Shown here piece by piece: positions 9,656 through 18,826 of a stretch of DNA of 64,000 nucleotides (positions are counted from its first letter, which is position 1; each line of letters opens with the position of its first letter). The DNA is taken from contig LT635553.1 of the NCBI GenBank assembly GCA_900120395.1, positions 1,036,254 through 1,100,253 of the forward strand. Direction: 5' to 3'. The position numbers and the translations under genes are program-made. Under the pieces are notes generated by a model. It did no database searches and was not told the origin of the DNA. It saw only the letters and a list, made by a program, of their open reading frames with translations. This DNA comes from Porphyromonadaceae bacterium FC4. GTDB lineage: Bacteria > Bacteroidota > Bacteroidia > Bacteroidales > Porphyromonadaceae.

Positions 9656-10723
9656 TCATTTTTTGTTCAGAAGCGGTAGGTATTCTGCATATCCCTCCTC
9701 TTTCATTTTCTCTTTAGGGATGAACCGGAGAGAGGCACTGTTTATGCAGTAGCGCAGACCTCCTTTGTCCTTTGGACCATCAGCAAAGACATGACCAAGA
9801 TGAGCATCGCCTAGTTTACTCCTTACTTCGGTGCGGTGCATGCCGTGACTTGCGTCACTGACTTCAGTGAGCAGAGAATCACTTATTGGTCTGGTAAAAG
9901 CGGGCCAACCGCAACCACTGTCGTATTTGTCTGTAGAGGCGAAAAGGGGTTCTCCGGTGGTAATATCAACGTATATACCCGGACGAAACTCCTTGTCGTA
10001 TCGGTTGGTAAACGGCCGCTCTGTAGCCGATTGTTGCGTTACACGGTATTCCTCTTCCGACAGACGGCTGCGAAGCTCTTCGTCGGTTGCTTTTTTGAAA
10101 ACAAGAGGATTGGCCTTCATTGCTTCCTGCATTAGCTTAGGTGAAATATGACAGTAGCCTTGAGGGTTATTGTTGAGATAGTCTTGGTGGTACTTTTCCG
10201 CCGGGTAGAAATTAGTGAGCTTTTGATGCTCCACCACGATCGGTCTTGAGTAGGCTCTTTGAAGCTTTTGGATTGCTTGATCTACGATCGGCTTATCCTT
10301 ATCGTCTGTATAGTAGACTCCGGTACGGTACTGAGAACCCCGATCATTACCCTGTTGGTTTAGCAGTGTGGGGTCTATCGCTCGAAAGAAAATCTCTAAA
10401 AGCTTGGACAGCGAAAGGTGCCTTGAGTCATACTGTACACGTACGGTTTCGGCATATCCGGTGTCGTCTTGGCAGACCATCTCATAGGTGGGGCTTGGTG
10501 TATGACCATTGGCATAACCAACTTCTGTATCGATCACACCTCGGACAAGTCCCATATAGTGCTCAATGCCCCAAAAACACCCTCCGGCAAGATAAATTTC
10601 TCTGACTTGCATATCCTTGTTAGTCACGTTTTTACTGCTTTGATGTCCTGATGCGGGCTTACATGCGATGAATATACCGCATATAATCACACATAAAAAC
10701 AATATGCTTCCCACGTCTTTCAT
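9656..10723 (-). CDS. msrAB: Lipoprotein fusion of peptide methionine sulfoxide reductases A and B
   Basis: Repairs both epimers of oxidised methionine. I start at the ATG at 10723, giving a lipoprotein signal ([21 protein letters not shown]) with the lipobox Cys near residue 22; the frame continues upstream into a repeat, which is not convincing. The MsrA domain has [12 protein letters not shown] with catalytic Cys at about residue 49, and the MsrB domain has [17 protein letters not shown] and [13 protein letters not shown]. MsrB lacks the two zinc CxxC pairs and instead has DSGCGWPAF, the non-zinc type. The lipid anchor suggests repair of envelope proteins. Confidence 0.93.
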   Translation of the reverse strand: MKDVGSILFLCVIICGIFIACKPASGHQSSKNVTNKDMQVREIYLAGGCFWGIEHYMGLVRGVIDTEVGYANGHTPSPTYEMVCQDDTGYAETVRVQYDSRHLSLSKLLEIFFRAIDPTLLNQQGNDRGSQYRTGVYYTDDKDKPIVDQAIQKLQRAYSRPIVVEHQKLTNFYPAEKYHQDYLNNNPQGYCHISPKLMQEAMKANPLVFKKATDEELRSRLSEEEYRVTQQSATERPFTNRYDKEFRPGIYVDITTGEPLFASTDKYDSGCGWPAFTRPISDSLLTEVSDASHGMHRTEVRSKLGDAHLGHVFADGPKDKGGLRYCINSASLRFIPKEKMKEEGYAEYLPLLNKK

Positions 10724-10779
10724 GATGTAAAGGTACGTATTTTCTTGCCATCCTTGCCGAATGTCGGATCGGGCCAAAA

Positions 10780-10867
10780 AAAATGACGGATAGTAGCCAA
10801 ATATTTCCAGTAGGAAAGAAAACGATTTGACGGATAGAAACGAACGGTTTCCAGTAGGAAACTTTTT
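10780..10867 (-). repeat. Dispersed hairpin repeat, copy 2
   Basis: Minus orientation. Two 44-bp units, both with TACT in the hairpin loop. The right flank (GGATC, GGGCC, A run at 10766-10783) matches the flank of the copies at 43.6 and 60.4 kb; the other flank (TTTTTGCGATCAAG) matches the copy at 18.6 kb. It lies between divergent genes. Confidence 0.9.
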
Positions 10868-11014
10868 GCGATCAAGTAGCTGTCTTTATTATGGTATACA
10901 TGGCTGATTTTCAATGGCATGGTTGATTTACTGTTTTGATCTTATAGGATTCCCTATGTCGTCTTCGCACTTAGGGAAGAAATGTGCTCGGAATGTGCGA
11001 AGTTTTACAAGTCG

Positions 11015-11042
11015 TTGATTTTGAAAATATTTAGTACCTTTG
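11015..11042 (+). promoter_or_regulatory. Promoter for the thioredoxin-like protein gene
   Basis: TTG at 11015-11017 and TACCTTTG at 11035-11042, 17 bp apart. It matches the Bacteroidetes -33/-7 pattern and leaves a leader of about 180 nt. Confidence 0.7.
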
Positions 11043-11047
11043 CAACC

Positions 11048-11229
11048 ATATTCTCAGACTGAGTTCTGATTGACTGTTGTTTTTCAAAAAGGCTCTTCTT
11101 AGGTCTGAGGAAGTCATCCACAGAGGTGGGTGAAGACAAAAGGTTCCGAGACTCGGACGCCCTGGGTTTTCTTTTTTCTTAGGAAAATAAGGTACAAACA
11201 CGGGGATATTGTCAACTAAATACATATTT
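11048..11229 (+). promoter_or_regulatory. Long leader with several short hairpins
   Basis: Small inverted repeats occur in series: CTCAGACTGAG, CCACAGAGGTGG and CCGAGACTCGG (the last followed by a pyrimidine-rich run at about 11166-11180). The last hairpin plus its T-rich tail could act as a terminator or attenuator, or this could be a small RNA. It does not match SRP RNA, RNase P RNA or a riboswitch I know. Confidence 0.3.
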
Positions 11230-11784
11230 ATGAGATCTAAGACTTTCGTTCTTGGGACAGTTATGGCTGGAGTTATGCTAACGCTGATGTCTGGTCGCAA
11301 AGTATCCGCAGATGCGGATCAAGGCTATGGCAAAGGTGAATTGCTCCCAAGTATTGAAGTAGGAGGTGTCAGGTGGCTCAGTGACCTAAAGTACGATGAC
11401 CGAAGTATCGTTGTCTTTTGGTCCAGTGATGATCCGGAATCAAGAGCAGTAAATGCTTGGATCAGTCACAATGCCCCGGAAGGTCAAGAGGTGTACTCCA
11501 TCTGTACAGACTTGAATAAGAATGATGCCGGCCTTTTTGCAGAACTGGATAACGTAAACCCTAGAGTCGAACTCATAGGCGCGGTGAACCATGATTCTGA
11601 AAGGCAAGACCTACGGTCGCTAATGGTTAATGCCGCTCACACAGTGTTTTTTGTACAGGAAGGTGTGATTCAAGATCGAGTGGCGGTCAAGAAGATGTGG
11701 CAGAAAATTAACAATAGCGATAATCAAAAAAAGAAAGGATCGGTCTATTTTGACACGAAGACCATCTATGCTTTTGCTAATTAA
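11230..11784 (+). CDS. Secreted thioredoxin-like-fold protein without CxxC
   Basis: A protein of 184 residues from the ATG at 11230 (an in-frame TTG at 11209 is rejected). It has a signal-like N-terminus MRSKTFVLGTVMAGVMLTLMSG. The segment SIVVFWSSDDPESRAVNAW reads like the beta-strand and first helix of a thioredoxin fold (normally VVFWASWCPPCR), but the two active cysteines are replaced by S-D-D-P. VYSICTDLNKND and HTVFFVQEG fit later strands. It is therefore probably a redox-inactive thioredoxin-like protein exported to the periplasm. A terminator follows directly. Its function is unknown; the fold is inferred by eye. Confidence 0.6.
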   Translation: MRSKTFVLGTVMAGVMLTLMSGRKVSADADQGYGKGELLPSIEVGGVRWLSDLKYDDRSIVVFWSSDDPESRAVNAWISHNAPEGQEVYSICTDLNKNDAGLFAELDNVNPRVELIGAVNHDSERQDLRSLMVNAAHTVFFVQEGVIQDRVAVKKMWQKINNSDNQKKKGSVYFDTKTIYAFAN

Positions 11785-11815
11785 TACGTAAGCAAAGCAG
11801 TGAATTCAGACTAAT

Positions 11816-11862
11816 GAGGTCGGGGTATTTACTCGGTGAGTAAGTATCCCGACCTCTTTTTT
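11816..11862 (+). terminator. Rho-independent terminator
   Basis: GAGGTCGGG pairs with CCCGACCTC, with an inner stem ACTC/GAGT, and TTTTTT follows. It closes the single-gene unit before leuS. Confidence 0.9.
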
Positions 11863-11994
11863 GTGAAACCCTAGTGGTGGGCAAACCTTTTTACTACATC
11901 TGAAACAGTGTGAGGATTTGTGGAAATGACGCAAAATCGGTAGCAGGGAAGACAAATACTTTTTGAGTGCGTTGCTATGGGGTTGTCAAGTCTA

Positions 11995-12021
11995 TTGGTA
12001 GCCCTTTTTTTAGTACTTTTG
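11995..12021 (+). promoter_or_regulatory. leuS promoter
   Basis: TTGG at 11995 and TACTTTTG at 12014-12021. The RNA would start near 12027, about 70 nt before leuS. Confidence 0.65.
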
Positions 12022-12096
12022 TATGTGGGAAATGGGACAAGTTTTTCAGTGGATTGCACATCCACCACACTTTGAAAGTTTTAAGCTCTTAGCAGT

Positions 12097-14889
12097 ATGG
12101 AATATAATTTTACCGAGATTGAGAAAAAGTGGCAAAAAAAGTGGGAGGACGAAGGAACATACCAGGTAAAGGAAGATCCTTCGCGTCCTAAATACTATAT
12201 ACTTGATATGTTCCCGTACCCCTCAGGTGCCGGGCTACATGTCGGTCACCCCTTAGGGTATATTGCTTCTGATATTCTGAGTCGGTACATGCGGCATAAG
12301 GGCTATAACGTCCTCCACCCTATGGGCTATGATGCCTTTGGGCTGCCTGCCGAGCAGTATGCTATCCAAACTGGTCAGCATCCCGGAATAACCACTGATG
12401 AAAACACCAAGAGGTATACAGAGCAGCTAAAGAACATTGGCTTTGCTTATGATTGGAGTCGGACTTTTAGAACATCAGACCCTGATTACTTCAAATGGAC
12501 TCAGTGGGCATTCACCAAAATGTTTCATTCCTTTTATGACAATAAGAGTAACAAGGCTCTACCAATAGATCAGTTGATTGCTCATTTTGAAGAAAAAGGA
12601 ACAGAAGGTCTTGATGTTGCGCAAACTGAAGAGCTGTCTTTTTCGGCAGAGGAGTGGAATAACTACACAGAGGTGCAGAGGCAGGATACTCTGATGAACT
12701 ACCGAATAGCTTACCTCGGGGAAACCATGGTCAACTGGTGTCCGGCGCTAGGTACCGTTTTGGCTAATGACGAGGTGAGTGAGGGGCTCTCTGTGCGTGG
12801 GGGATATCCGGTGGTGCAACGCATGATGAAACAGTGGTGTTTGCGCGTGTCAGCCTATGCAGAGCGTTTGCTTGATGGGCTGAAGAAGCTGGACTGGACC
12901 AACGCTTTGAAAGAAACACAGCGCAACTGGATAGGCAAGTCTAGTGGTGCTGAGGTGAAGTTTGCTATCAAGGATAGTGATGAGAGTATCACGGTGTTTA
13001 CGACACGAGCTGATACTCTGTTTGGAGTTACCTTTATGGTGCTTGCACCAGAGAGTGAGTATGTCGATGTGCTGACTTCACCCGATCAACGGGAGGCTGT
13101 GAGGGCTTATGTCGAGCAGACATCTCGTCGTACAGAGCGCGAACGTATGATCGATCACTCTGTCAGTGGAGTTTTCTCGGGCGGGTATGTCATTCATCCA
13201 CTTACAGGAGAGGAAATACCGGTGTGGATCAGCGACTATGTATTGATAGGGTATGGTACGGGAGCCGTGATGGCCGTCCCAGCTCATGATGGGCGTGACT
13301 TTGCATTTGCACGTCACTTTGACCTCCCTATACGCCAGGTAGTCCAGCCAAGCCAAGAGACTGTAGATACTGATCCTCATAAGTGGGAGCAGGCTGTAGA
13401 CTCTTCTGAAGGTGTGATGGTTAACTCTGAGTTCCTGAACGGACTGTCTGTAGTGGATGCCATCTATAAAATGAGGAACTACTTGGAGGAGAAAGGCTTA
13501 GGGAAGAAAAAGACAAATTACCGACTGCGTGATGCTATCTTTAGCCGCCAGAGATACTGGGGAGAGCCTTTTCCAGTCTATTACAAGGATGGTGTCCCAT
13601 ACTGCTTGAGTGAGAATGAGTTGCCACTAGAGCTCCCGGAGGTTGACAAGTACCTGCCTACCGAGCAGGGGGAGCCTCCACTAGGGCGTGCAGAGAACTG
13701 GAAGACAGCAGAGGGATATCCTCTGGAGCTAAGTACGATGCCTGGATTTGCAGGTAGCTCTGCGTACTACTTGCGCTTCATGGACCCACATAATGACAAC
13801 GCGCTGGTGAGCCCTTCTGCGAATGAGTACTGGCGGAATGTCGACCTATATATTGGAGGAACGGAGCATGCAACCGGTCACTTGATCTATAGTAGGTTTT
13901 GGACAATGTTCCTCTTTGACTTGGGATATATATGTGAGGATGAACCTTACCGGAAGCTGATTAACCAAGGAATGATACAGGGGCGATCCAGCTTCGTCTA
14001 CCGAATCAAAGGTACGGATCAATACGTGACAGCTACTAAGAAAGATGAGTACGATGTACAGCCTATCCATGTCAGCATCGGTATTGTTCATAATGACAAG
14101 CTGGACCTGGAGGCGTTTAAGGCCTCACAGCCGGATCGTGCGAACGCTACATTTGTCCTCAACGACGATGGAACCTATACCTGTGGTTGGGCCATAGAGA
14201 AGATGAGTAAGTCGTACTTCAATGTTGTCAACCCGGATGATATCATTCGGGACTACGGTGCCGACACTCTGAGAATCTACGAGATGTTTTTAGGACCGTT
14301 GGAGCAGTCAAAGCCATGGGATACTAATGGAATTGATGGGGTCTATAGGTTTTTGGTAAAGACGTTTGGACTGTTCTATAACGATGAAGATGAGCTAAGT
14401 CTCTCCGAAGAAGATCCTAGCCATGAGGAGCTGAAGGTACTTCATACAATGCTGAAGAAGGTGACCAAGAGTATCGAGACTGCTTCTTTCAATACTTGTG
14501 TGAGTGCTTATATGGTTTGTGCTAACGAACTGAAAAGCCTAAAGTGTAATAAAAGAAAGGTGCTAGAGCCTTTCTTGATTGCACTTGCTCCTTTTGCCCC
14601 ACATATTACCGAAGAGTTGTGGCACAGAATAGGGCACCAGAGTAGTATTGTCATGGAGCCATTTCCTGAGTTTAACGATGCCTACCTCAAGGAGAGCGTG
14701 ATCAATTATCCGATCTCTTTTAATGGCAAAGTACGCCTCCAGCTGAAACTGGATGCCGATCTGACCAAAGATGAAATTGAGAAATTGGTACTGGACAACG
14801 CTGACGTACGAGAGCAGATCGGTGGTAAGAAAATCATGAAAGTGATAATTGTACCGGGACGTATCGTTAATATCGTTACCGCTAAATAG
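12097..14889 (+). CDS. leuS: Leucyl-tRNA synthetase
   Basis: Charges tRNA-Leu in the cytoplasm. A class I synthetase of 930 residues, slightly longer than E. coli LeuRS (860). The HIGH signature is in [15 protein letters not shown] (HVGH at 48-51), the editing domain has [15 protein letters not shown], and KMSKS is at about 702-706. Extra length sits in the segment after the Rossmann start (residues 145-200) and in the part before KMSKS, as is usual in Bacteroidetes. The ATG follows its own promoter; the YitT gene follows 43 bp downstream. Confidence 0.97.
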   Translation: MEYNFTEIEKKWQKKWEDEGTYQVKEDPSRPKYYILDMFPYPSGAGLHVGHPLGYIASDILSRYMRHKGYNVLHPMGYDAFGLPAEQYAIQTGQHPGITTDENTKRYTEQLKNIGFAYDWSRTFRTSDPDYFKWTQWAFTKMFHSFYDNKSNKALPIDQLIAHFEEKGTEGLDVAQTEELSFSAEEWNNYTEVQRQDTLMNYRIAYLGETMVNWCPALGTVLANDEVSEGLSVRGGYPVVQRMMKQWCLRVSAYAERLLDGLKKLDWTNALKETQRNWIGKSSGAEVKFAIKDSDESITVFTTRADTLFGVTFMVLAPESEYVDVLTSPDQREAVRAYVEQTSRRTERERMIDHSVSGVFSGGYVIHPLTGEEIPVWISDYVLIGYGTGAVMAVPAHDGRDFAFARHFDLPIRQVVQPSQETVDTDPHKWEQAVDSSEGVMVNSEFLNGLSVVDAIYKMRNYLEEKGLGKKKTNYRLRDAIFSRQRYWGEPFPVYYKDGVPYCLSENELPLELPEVDKYLPTEQGEPPLGRAENWKTAEGYPLELSTMPGFAGSSAYYLRFMDPHNDNALVSPSANEYWRNVDLYIGGTEHATGHLIYSRFWTMFLFDLGYICEDEPYRKLINQGMIQGRSSFVYRIKGTDQYVTATKKDEYDVQPIHVSIGIVHNDKLDLEAFKASQPDRANATFVLNDDGTYTCGWAIEKMSKSYFNVVNPDDIIRDYGADTLRIYEMFLGPLEQSKPWDTNGIDGVYRFLVKTFGLFYNDEDELSLSEEDPSHEELKVLHTMLKKVTKSIETASFNTCVSAYMVCANELKSLKCNKRKVLEPFLIALAPFAPHITEELWHRIGHQSSIVMEPFPEFNDAYLKESVINYPISFNGKVRLQLKLDADLTKDEIEKLVLDNADVREQIGGKKIMKVIIVPGRIVNIVTAK

Positions 14890-14932
14890 TCAATGTCGCA
14901 AAGCTACACTTTATAAATTAGAAAAAACCACT

Positions 14933-15961
14933 ATGCTAAGCTTGAAGATTGATAAAAAACTGGTCCGTAATGAAGTCAAAGATTATGTAATGATCTTCTT
15001 AGGCATTTTGCTGTACGCTTTTTGCTTTCGAGGATTTATCTACCCACATAACATTACAACCGGAGGTCTGGCAGGTATCGCTTCTGTGATTGGATGGGCT
15101 CTCAACATTGATATGTCGATCCCATACAATATCATCAACGTCTCCCTGCTGATTATTGCTATTATTATCCTTGGTTGGCGGTTCACTATCCGTACCACAT
15201 TTGGAGTGGTTATCGTAGGTACCTTGATCCAAGTGGTTGGGAAGTTTTTTCCGGAGCCTTTGCTTCCCAATGACCCTGCTCTAGCAGTTGTCATTGGAGC
15301 GATAGGAGTAGGCTGCTCTCTGGGTATCGTGTTTTCTGCCAATGGATCCACAGGTGGTACCGATATATTAGCAATGATCATGAATAAGTACCGTCCTATA
15401 CCCATTGGGCGGGCACTGATGTTGATGGATGCCGTTATTCTAGCTTCCTCCTACTTTTTGTTCAAAGACCCGGATAAGCTCCTTTACTCTATTCTCCAGG
15501 TCGCTGTGGCGAATATGACGGTCGATTTTTTCTTGAATGGGTACCGCCAGAGTATGCAGTTTTTCATTATCTCTTCCAAGTACGATGAGATCAGTGATCG
15601 CATACTTACAGAGGTGAACCGAGGATGCACACTCCTAAATGGAGAGGGTGCGTATTCCAAAAAAGAGGTTAAGATCATGATGGTTATCGCAAGAAGGACA
15701 GAGGCCAATCATATTTTCCGGATCGTGAAAGATACTGATCCGTCTGCGTTCATTACCCAATCGTTGGTGCGTGGGGTATATGGTCAGGGCTTTGATGTCA
15801 TCAAGGTAAATAATAAGCCAAAGCTTAAGTTTAAGTCTCCTGATGGTGTCCCGCCAAAAGAAAAAGCCCCGGTCATTGACCTTCCGAAGCATATCGAAGA
15901 TATCCTCCCCGATGCAGATACGGATATCGAAGACATTATTTCCGGACCGAAAAATGAGTAG
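14933..15961 (+). CDS. YitT family membrane protein (DUF161 + DUF2179)
   Basis: About 342 residues from the ATG at 14933; the frame extends upstream over the leuS end, but that part is not conserved. It has five or six hydrophobic segments (residues 15-190) and the family pattern NITTGGLAGIASVI, FSANGSTGGTDILAMI. A soluble C-terminal DUF2179 domain follows (MQFFIISSKYDEI, RGCTLLNGEGAYS, IMMVIARRTE). The tail ends in charged low-complexity residues. YitT proteins have no settled substrate. The stop overlaps the rdgB start, so the two are coupled. Confidence 0.88.
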   Translation: MLSLKIDKKLVRNEVKDYVMIFLGILLYAFCFRGFIYPHNITTGGLAGIASVIGWALNIDMSIPYNIINVSLLIIAIIILGWRFTIRTTFGVVIVGTLIQVVGKFFPEPLLPNDPALAVVIGAIGVGCSLGIVFSANGSTGGTDILAMIMNKYRPIPIGRALMLMDAVILASSYFLFKDPDKLLYSILQVAVANMTVDFFLNGYRQSMQFFIISSKYDEISDRILTEVNRGCTLLNGEGAYSKKEVKIMMVIARRTEANHIFRIVKDTDPSAFITQSLVRGVYGQGFDVIKVNNKPKLKFKSPDGVPPKEKAPVIDLPKHIEDILPDADTDIEDIISGPKNE

Positions 15962-16550
15962 TAATATGATGATTATCGCTACGCACAACGAGCATAAGGC
16001 ACATGAAATAGCTGCGATTTTTGATGAAAATGACCTTGGCATTCGTGTCCAATCTCTATGCGATATAGGAGATGGTGAACCTATTCCGGAAGAAGGAACA
16101 ACCCTTGAGGAAAATGCACTCTCCAAAGCACGTGCAGGCTATGAGCGTCATGGAGGGGATGTGTTGGCAGACGATACCGGGCTTGAAGTACTGGCTCTTG
16201 ATGGACGACCGGGAGTGTACACAGCCAGGTATGCCGGAGAGCACTGTACTCCCGAAGAGAATGTCTCCAAACTTCTTCGAGAGCTTGCGGACGAACCCGA
16301 TCGTCGTGCCACTTTCAAGACGGTCATTGCACTTATACTAGATGGACAGGAGTATATCTTTTCAGGTGAGGTCCATGGTGTGATTACTCGAGAAAGACGC
16401 GGAAGTGGAGGGTTTGGCTATGATCCGGTATTCCAGCCAATGGACCTTGATAAAACGTTTGCTGAGCTTTCAGAGCATGACAAAAATACGATTAGTCACC
16501 GTGGTCGGGCGATTAGTCAGCTCATCGCATTCCTAAAAGAAAGAAGGTGA
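15954..16550 (+). CDS. rdgB: dITP/XTP pyrophosphatase (HAM1/RdgB)
   Basis: Hydrolyses non-canonical purine triphosphates (XTP, dITP) to prevent their incorporation. The family signatures are MIIATHNEHKAHEI at the start, LADDTGLEVLALDGRPGVYTAR in the middle and GSGGFGYDPVF, SHRGRAI near the end. I use the ATG at 15954, which overlaps the upstream stop by 8 bp; the ATG at 15966 is an alternative that starts exactly at the conserved core. xseA begins 6 bp later. Confidence 0.94.
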   Translation: MSSNMMIIATHNEHKAHEIAAIFDENDLGIRVQSLCDIGDGEPIPEEGTTLEENALSKARAGYERHGGDVLADDTGLEVLALDGRPGVYTARYAGEHCTPEENVSKLLRELADEPDRRATFKTVIALILDGQEYIFSGEVHGVITRERRGSGGFGYDPVFQPMDLDKTFAELSEHDKNTISHRGRAISQLIAFLKERR

Positions 16551-16556
16551 CGACGC

Positions 16557-18053
16557 ATGAGTGATTTTGCTCATAAGATCGATACAGACCAAGTACAGGC
16601 ACTTCGTCTGAGCGACCTATTGACCTACGTGCGCAATACTATCAAAGGGGCTTTCGGCGGTTACTATTGGATCATCGCTGAGGTCACAAGCCTTAGCGTA
16701 AGACGGCACTACTACTTTGATCTGGCTGAAATGCAAAACGGTCAGGTGGTAGCAAAGGTGCGAGGTAATCTCTGGGAGAGTGTTGCGAGTCGTGTCATTC
16801 CCGAGTTCAAAGCCTCTACCGGTCAGCCTCCACAGGAGGGTATGGAGCTAATGCTCCTCGTGCAAGTGGATATGCACCTTCAGTATGGGATTAGCCTGAC
16901 CATCTATGATATAAACCCAGACTACACGCTGGGTAACCTAGAGAGAAAAAGAAAAGAGACCATTCGGCAGCTTCAGGCTGATGGAGTGATGGATCTCAAT
17001 AAACACAATCCTCTGCCACAACTCCTCCAAAGGGTGGCCGTCATTACTTCAGAAACAGCCGCAGGGTGGGGCGACTTTCAAAATCAGATACAGCAGAGCG
17101 GACTAGGATCTTTGTTTCGGATAGACCTCTACCCGGCTCTCATGCAGGGAAATAAAACAACTGCTACGGTGTATCAAGCCATGATTCAGATTTTGGGTCG
17201 CGTGGAGGACTATGATGCCCTCTTGATTCTTCGTGGTGGTGGTAGTAGGATGGACTTGGCAGCGTTTGACGACTACGAGCTTTGTTCGTATATATCCAAC
17301 TTCCCACTTCCGGTACTGACTGCGATCGGACACGAGCAGGATGTTTCCATAGCAGATATGGTGGCGCACACTCGTCTTAAGACGCCGACGGCATTAGCTG
17401 AGTTTTTGGTCCAGAGGATGCTTCTTCAGTTGAATCGGATTGTCAATGCAGAGCAAGGGGTAGAGCGTCTGCTCCTTGACCGCATGGGAGACCTTGAGAA
17501 AAAACAATCGTACGTTGTCTCGGTGCTCCAACATCAACTTCGGCGTTTTGAGCAGAAAGAAATGGCTCGCCTCAATGATTTTTCTCAAAACCTCATAAGC
17601 CTGGTGCATACCTCGTATGCCGACGGTCTGCAGCGCATCGAATACACCTCCTTGCGCTCCAGGAGTCTACTCAGTGAGTACATCATTCGGATGCAACAAC
17701 AGTTTAGGACCCGCCTGAGAGATCATGAGTCGTTGCTGCGTCGGACAAAAATAGACTTGGAGCGTCAGGGATTACAGGTGCGACATATTGAGTCGGATAT
17801 CTCAAAGCTTCTTATGAATCTGATTCCGACTCAAGAAGAGCGCCTTCAGTACCTAAGTAGGGTGGCGAATCTGTATGATCCATCGAACACGATGAAGAGA
17901 GGGTTTGTCCCTATCCTCAAAAACGATACCCCGGTCACCCATACGAAGCAACTACAAGGTGGTGATACCGTTCGGATATTACTCCTGGACGGAGAAGCAG
18001 AAGCAATGATTACAACTATTAAAGAACATCAAACATCAAATGGAGACGAATAG
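16557..18053 (+). CDS. xseA: Exodeoxyribonuclease VII large subunit
   Basis: The catalytic subunit of ExoVII, which degrades single-stranded DNA to oligonucleotides. The N-terminal OB-fold carries WIIAEVTSLSVRRHYYFDL. The catalytic domain has VAVITSETAAGWGDF, LILRGGGSRMDLAAFDD and TAIGHEQDVSIADMVAHTR with PTALAEFLV, all family hallmarks. A coiled-coil region (about residues 290-430) contacts XseB. Its end overlaps xseB by 14 bp, as expected for subunits made together. Confidence 0.95.
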   Translation: MSDFAHKIDTDQVQALRLSDLLTYVRNTIKGAFGGYYWIIAEVTSLSVRRHYYFDLAEMQNGQVVAKVRGNLWESVASRVIPEFKASTGQPPQEGMELMLLVQVDMHLQYGISLTIYDINPDYTLGNLERKRKETIRQLQADGVMDLNKHNPLPQLLQRVAVITSETAAGWGDFQNQIQQSGLGSLFRIDLYPALMQGNKTTATVYQAMIQILGRVEDYDALLILRGGGSRMDLAAFDDYELCSYISNFPLPVLTAIGHEQDVSIADMVAHTRLKTPTALAEFLVQRMLLQLNRIVNAEQGVERLLLDRMGDLEKKQSYVVSVLQHQLRRFEQKEMARLNDFSQNLISLVHTSYADGLQRIEYTSLRSRSLLSEYIIRMQQQFRTRLRDHESLLRRTKIDLERQGLQVRHIESDISKLLMNLIPTQEERLQYLSRVANLYDPSNTMKRGFVPILKNDTPVTHTKQLQGGDTVRILLLDGEAEAMITTIKEHQTSNGDE

Positions 18054-18282
18054 CCCAAAAGAAGTACAAGACCTTAGCTATGATACCGCAATGGCAGAAG
18101 CAGAAGCACTTTTGCGCCAACTCGAAAGTGAGAAAATGCCAATAGACGAAGTCCTGAAAAAGAGCAGACAAGTCACGGCTCTTATCAAACATTGCAGGGA
18201 AAAGATTAAAGAAGTGGGGATGGAGGTTGATGAAATCCTAGAAGAGCTGAAAAATGTAGCCGCTAATGAGGATGGAATCTAA
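18040..18282 (+). CDS. xseB: Exodeoxyribonuclease VII small subunit
   Basis: An 80-residue helical subunit. The family pattern is visible: YDTAMAEAEALLRQLESEKMPIDEVLK followed by a second helix. It overlaps xseA by 14 bp. Confidence 0.92.
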   Translation: METNSPKEVQDLSYDTAMAEAEALLRQLESEKMPIDEVLKKSRQVTALIKHCREKIKEVGMEVDEILEELKNVAANEDGI

Positions 18283-18290
18283 TATTTTAG

Positions 18291-18298
18291 TACCTTTG
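18291..18298 (+). promoter_or_regulatory. tRNA-Pro promoter -7 box
   Basis: TACCTTTG, exact match to TAnnTTTG, located at the xseB stop and about 80 bp before the tRNA. Confidence 0.65.
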
Positions 18299-18378
18299 CA
18301 GAGCGAACCTGAAAGCTAGATGTGAGTACGACTGCACTGGTGGTACTTGGTCTTGATCAAGCTTGATGTTCTTGCAAT

Positions 18379-18454
18379 CGGGATATAGCACAGTTGGTAG
18401 CGCGCCACGTTCGGGACGTGGAGGCCGGCAGTTCGAGTCTGCCTATCCCGACCA
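18379..18454 (+). tRNA. tRNA-Pro (anticodon CGG)
   Basis: A 76-nt cloverleaf with encoded CCA. The acceptor arms are CGGGATA (18379-18385) and TATCCCG (18444-18450), the anticodon stem is CCACG/CGTGG with loop TTCGGGA giving CGG, and the T-arm loop contains GTTCGAG. An A discriminator precedes CCA at 18452-18454. Confidence 0.96.
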
Positions 18455-18510
18455 GCATTAAAGAAGGAGTGACGACAAGGAAAGTGTCGTTACGATGACG
18501 GCAAAAACAA

Positions 18511-18544
18511 GAGGGTGTGTCAAAAATAATTTTGACACACCCTC
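18511..18544. terminator. Bidirectional terminator between tRNA-Pro and the PBP gene
   Basis: GAGGGTGTGTCAAAA pairs with TTTTGACACACCCTC around a short centre, and TTTCT follows. It belongs to a set of three similar hairpins in this window (see 21806 and 36987). Confidence 0.8.
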
Positions 18545-18591
18545 TTTCTATAGTGCTAAAGCCTCAACTTTTTGGCGTAATGAAATAAATC

Positions 18592-18681
18592 AAAGTTTCA
18601 CGGATAGTAGCGATCTGTTTCCAGTAGGAAAGAAAACGATTTGACGGATAGTAGCGATCTCTTTCCAGTAGGAAACTTTTT
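18592..18681 (-). repeat. Dispersed hairpin repeat, copy 3
   Basis: Minus orientation, two 44-bp units, both TACT loops. The distal box ends CTATCCGTGAAAC instead of CTATCCGTCAAAT, a variant shared with the copy at 24.6 kb. It lies between the convergent tRNA and PBP genes. The remainder of this gap up to 18826 shows no other feature. Confidence 0.9.
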
Positions 18682-18826
18682 GCGATCAAGTACCTGTTTC
18701 TTGTGGCGCTCGTATCCTTCTGGTTTTCAGTGTCACATGTGACCAACTGTTGTTGATCCTATTGGGGGCTTATGCTGTTTAATCTATACGCCTCACAGGG
18801 GAGCATCCAGAACGTGACCTGTCACA

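Noticed and set aside
11048-11200. SRP RNA, 6S RNA or RNase P RNA in the leader before the thioredoxin-like gene
   Set aside because: The GGAAGCAGC core of SRP RNA and the GAGGAAAGTCC core of RNase P RNA are absent, and the ends do not pair as in 6S RNA.
15635-16126. A 163-codon minus-strand frame over the yitT-rdgB junction
   Set aside because: It is antisense to two conserved genes; nothing in it looks like a real protein.
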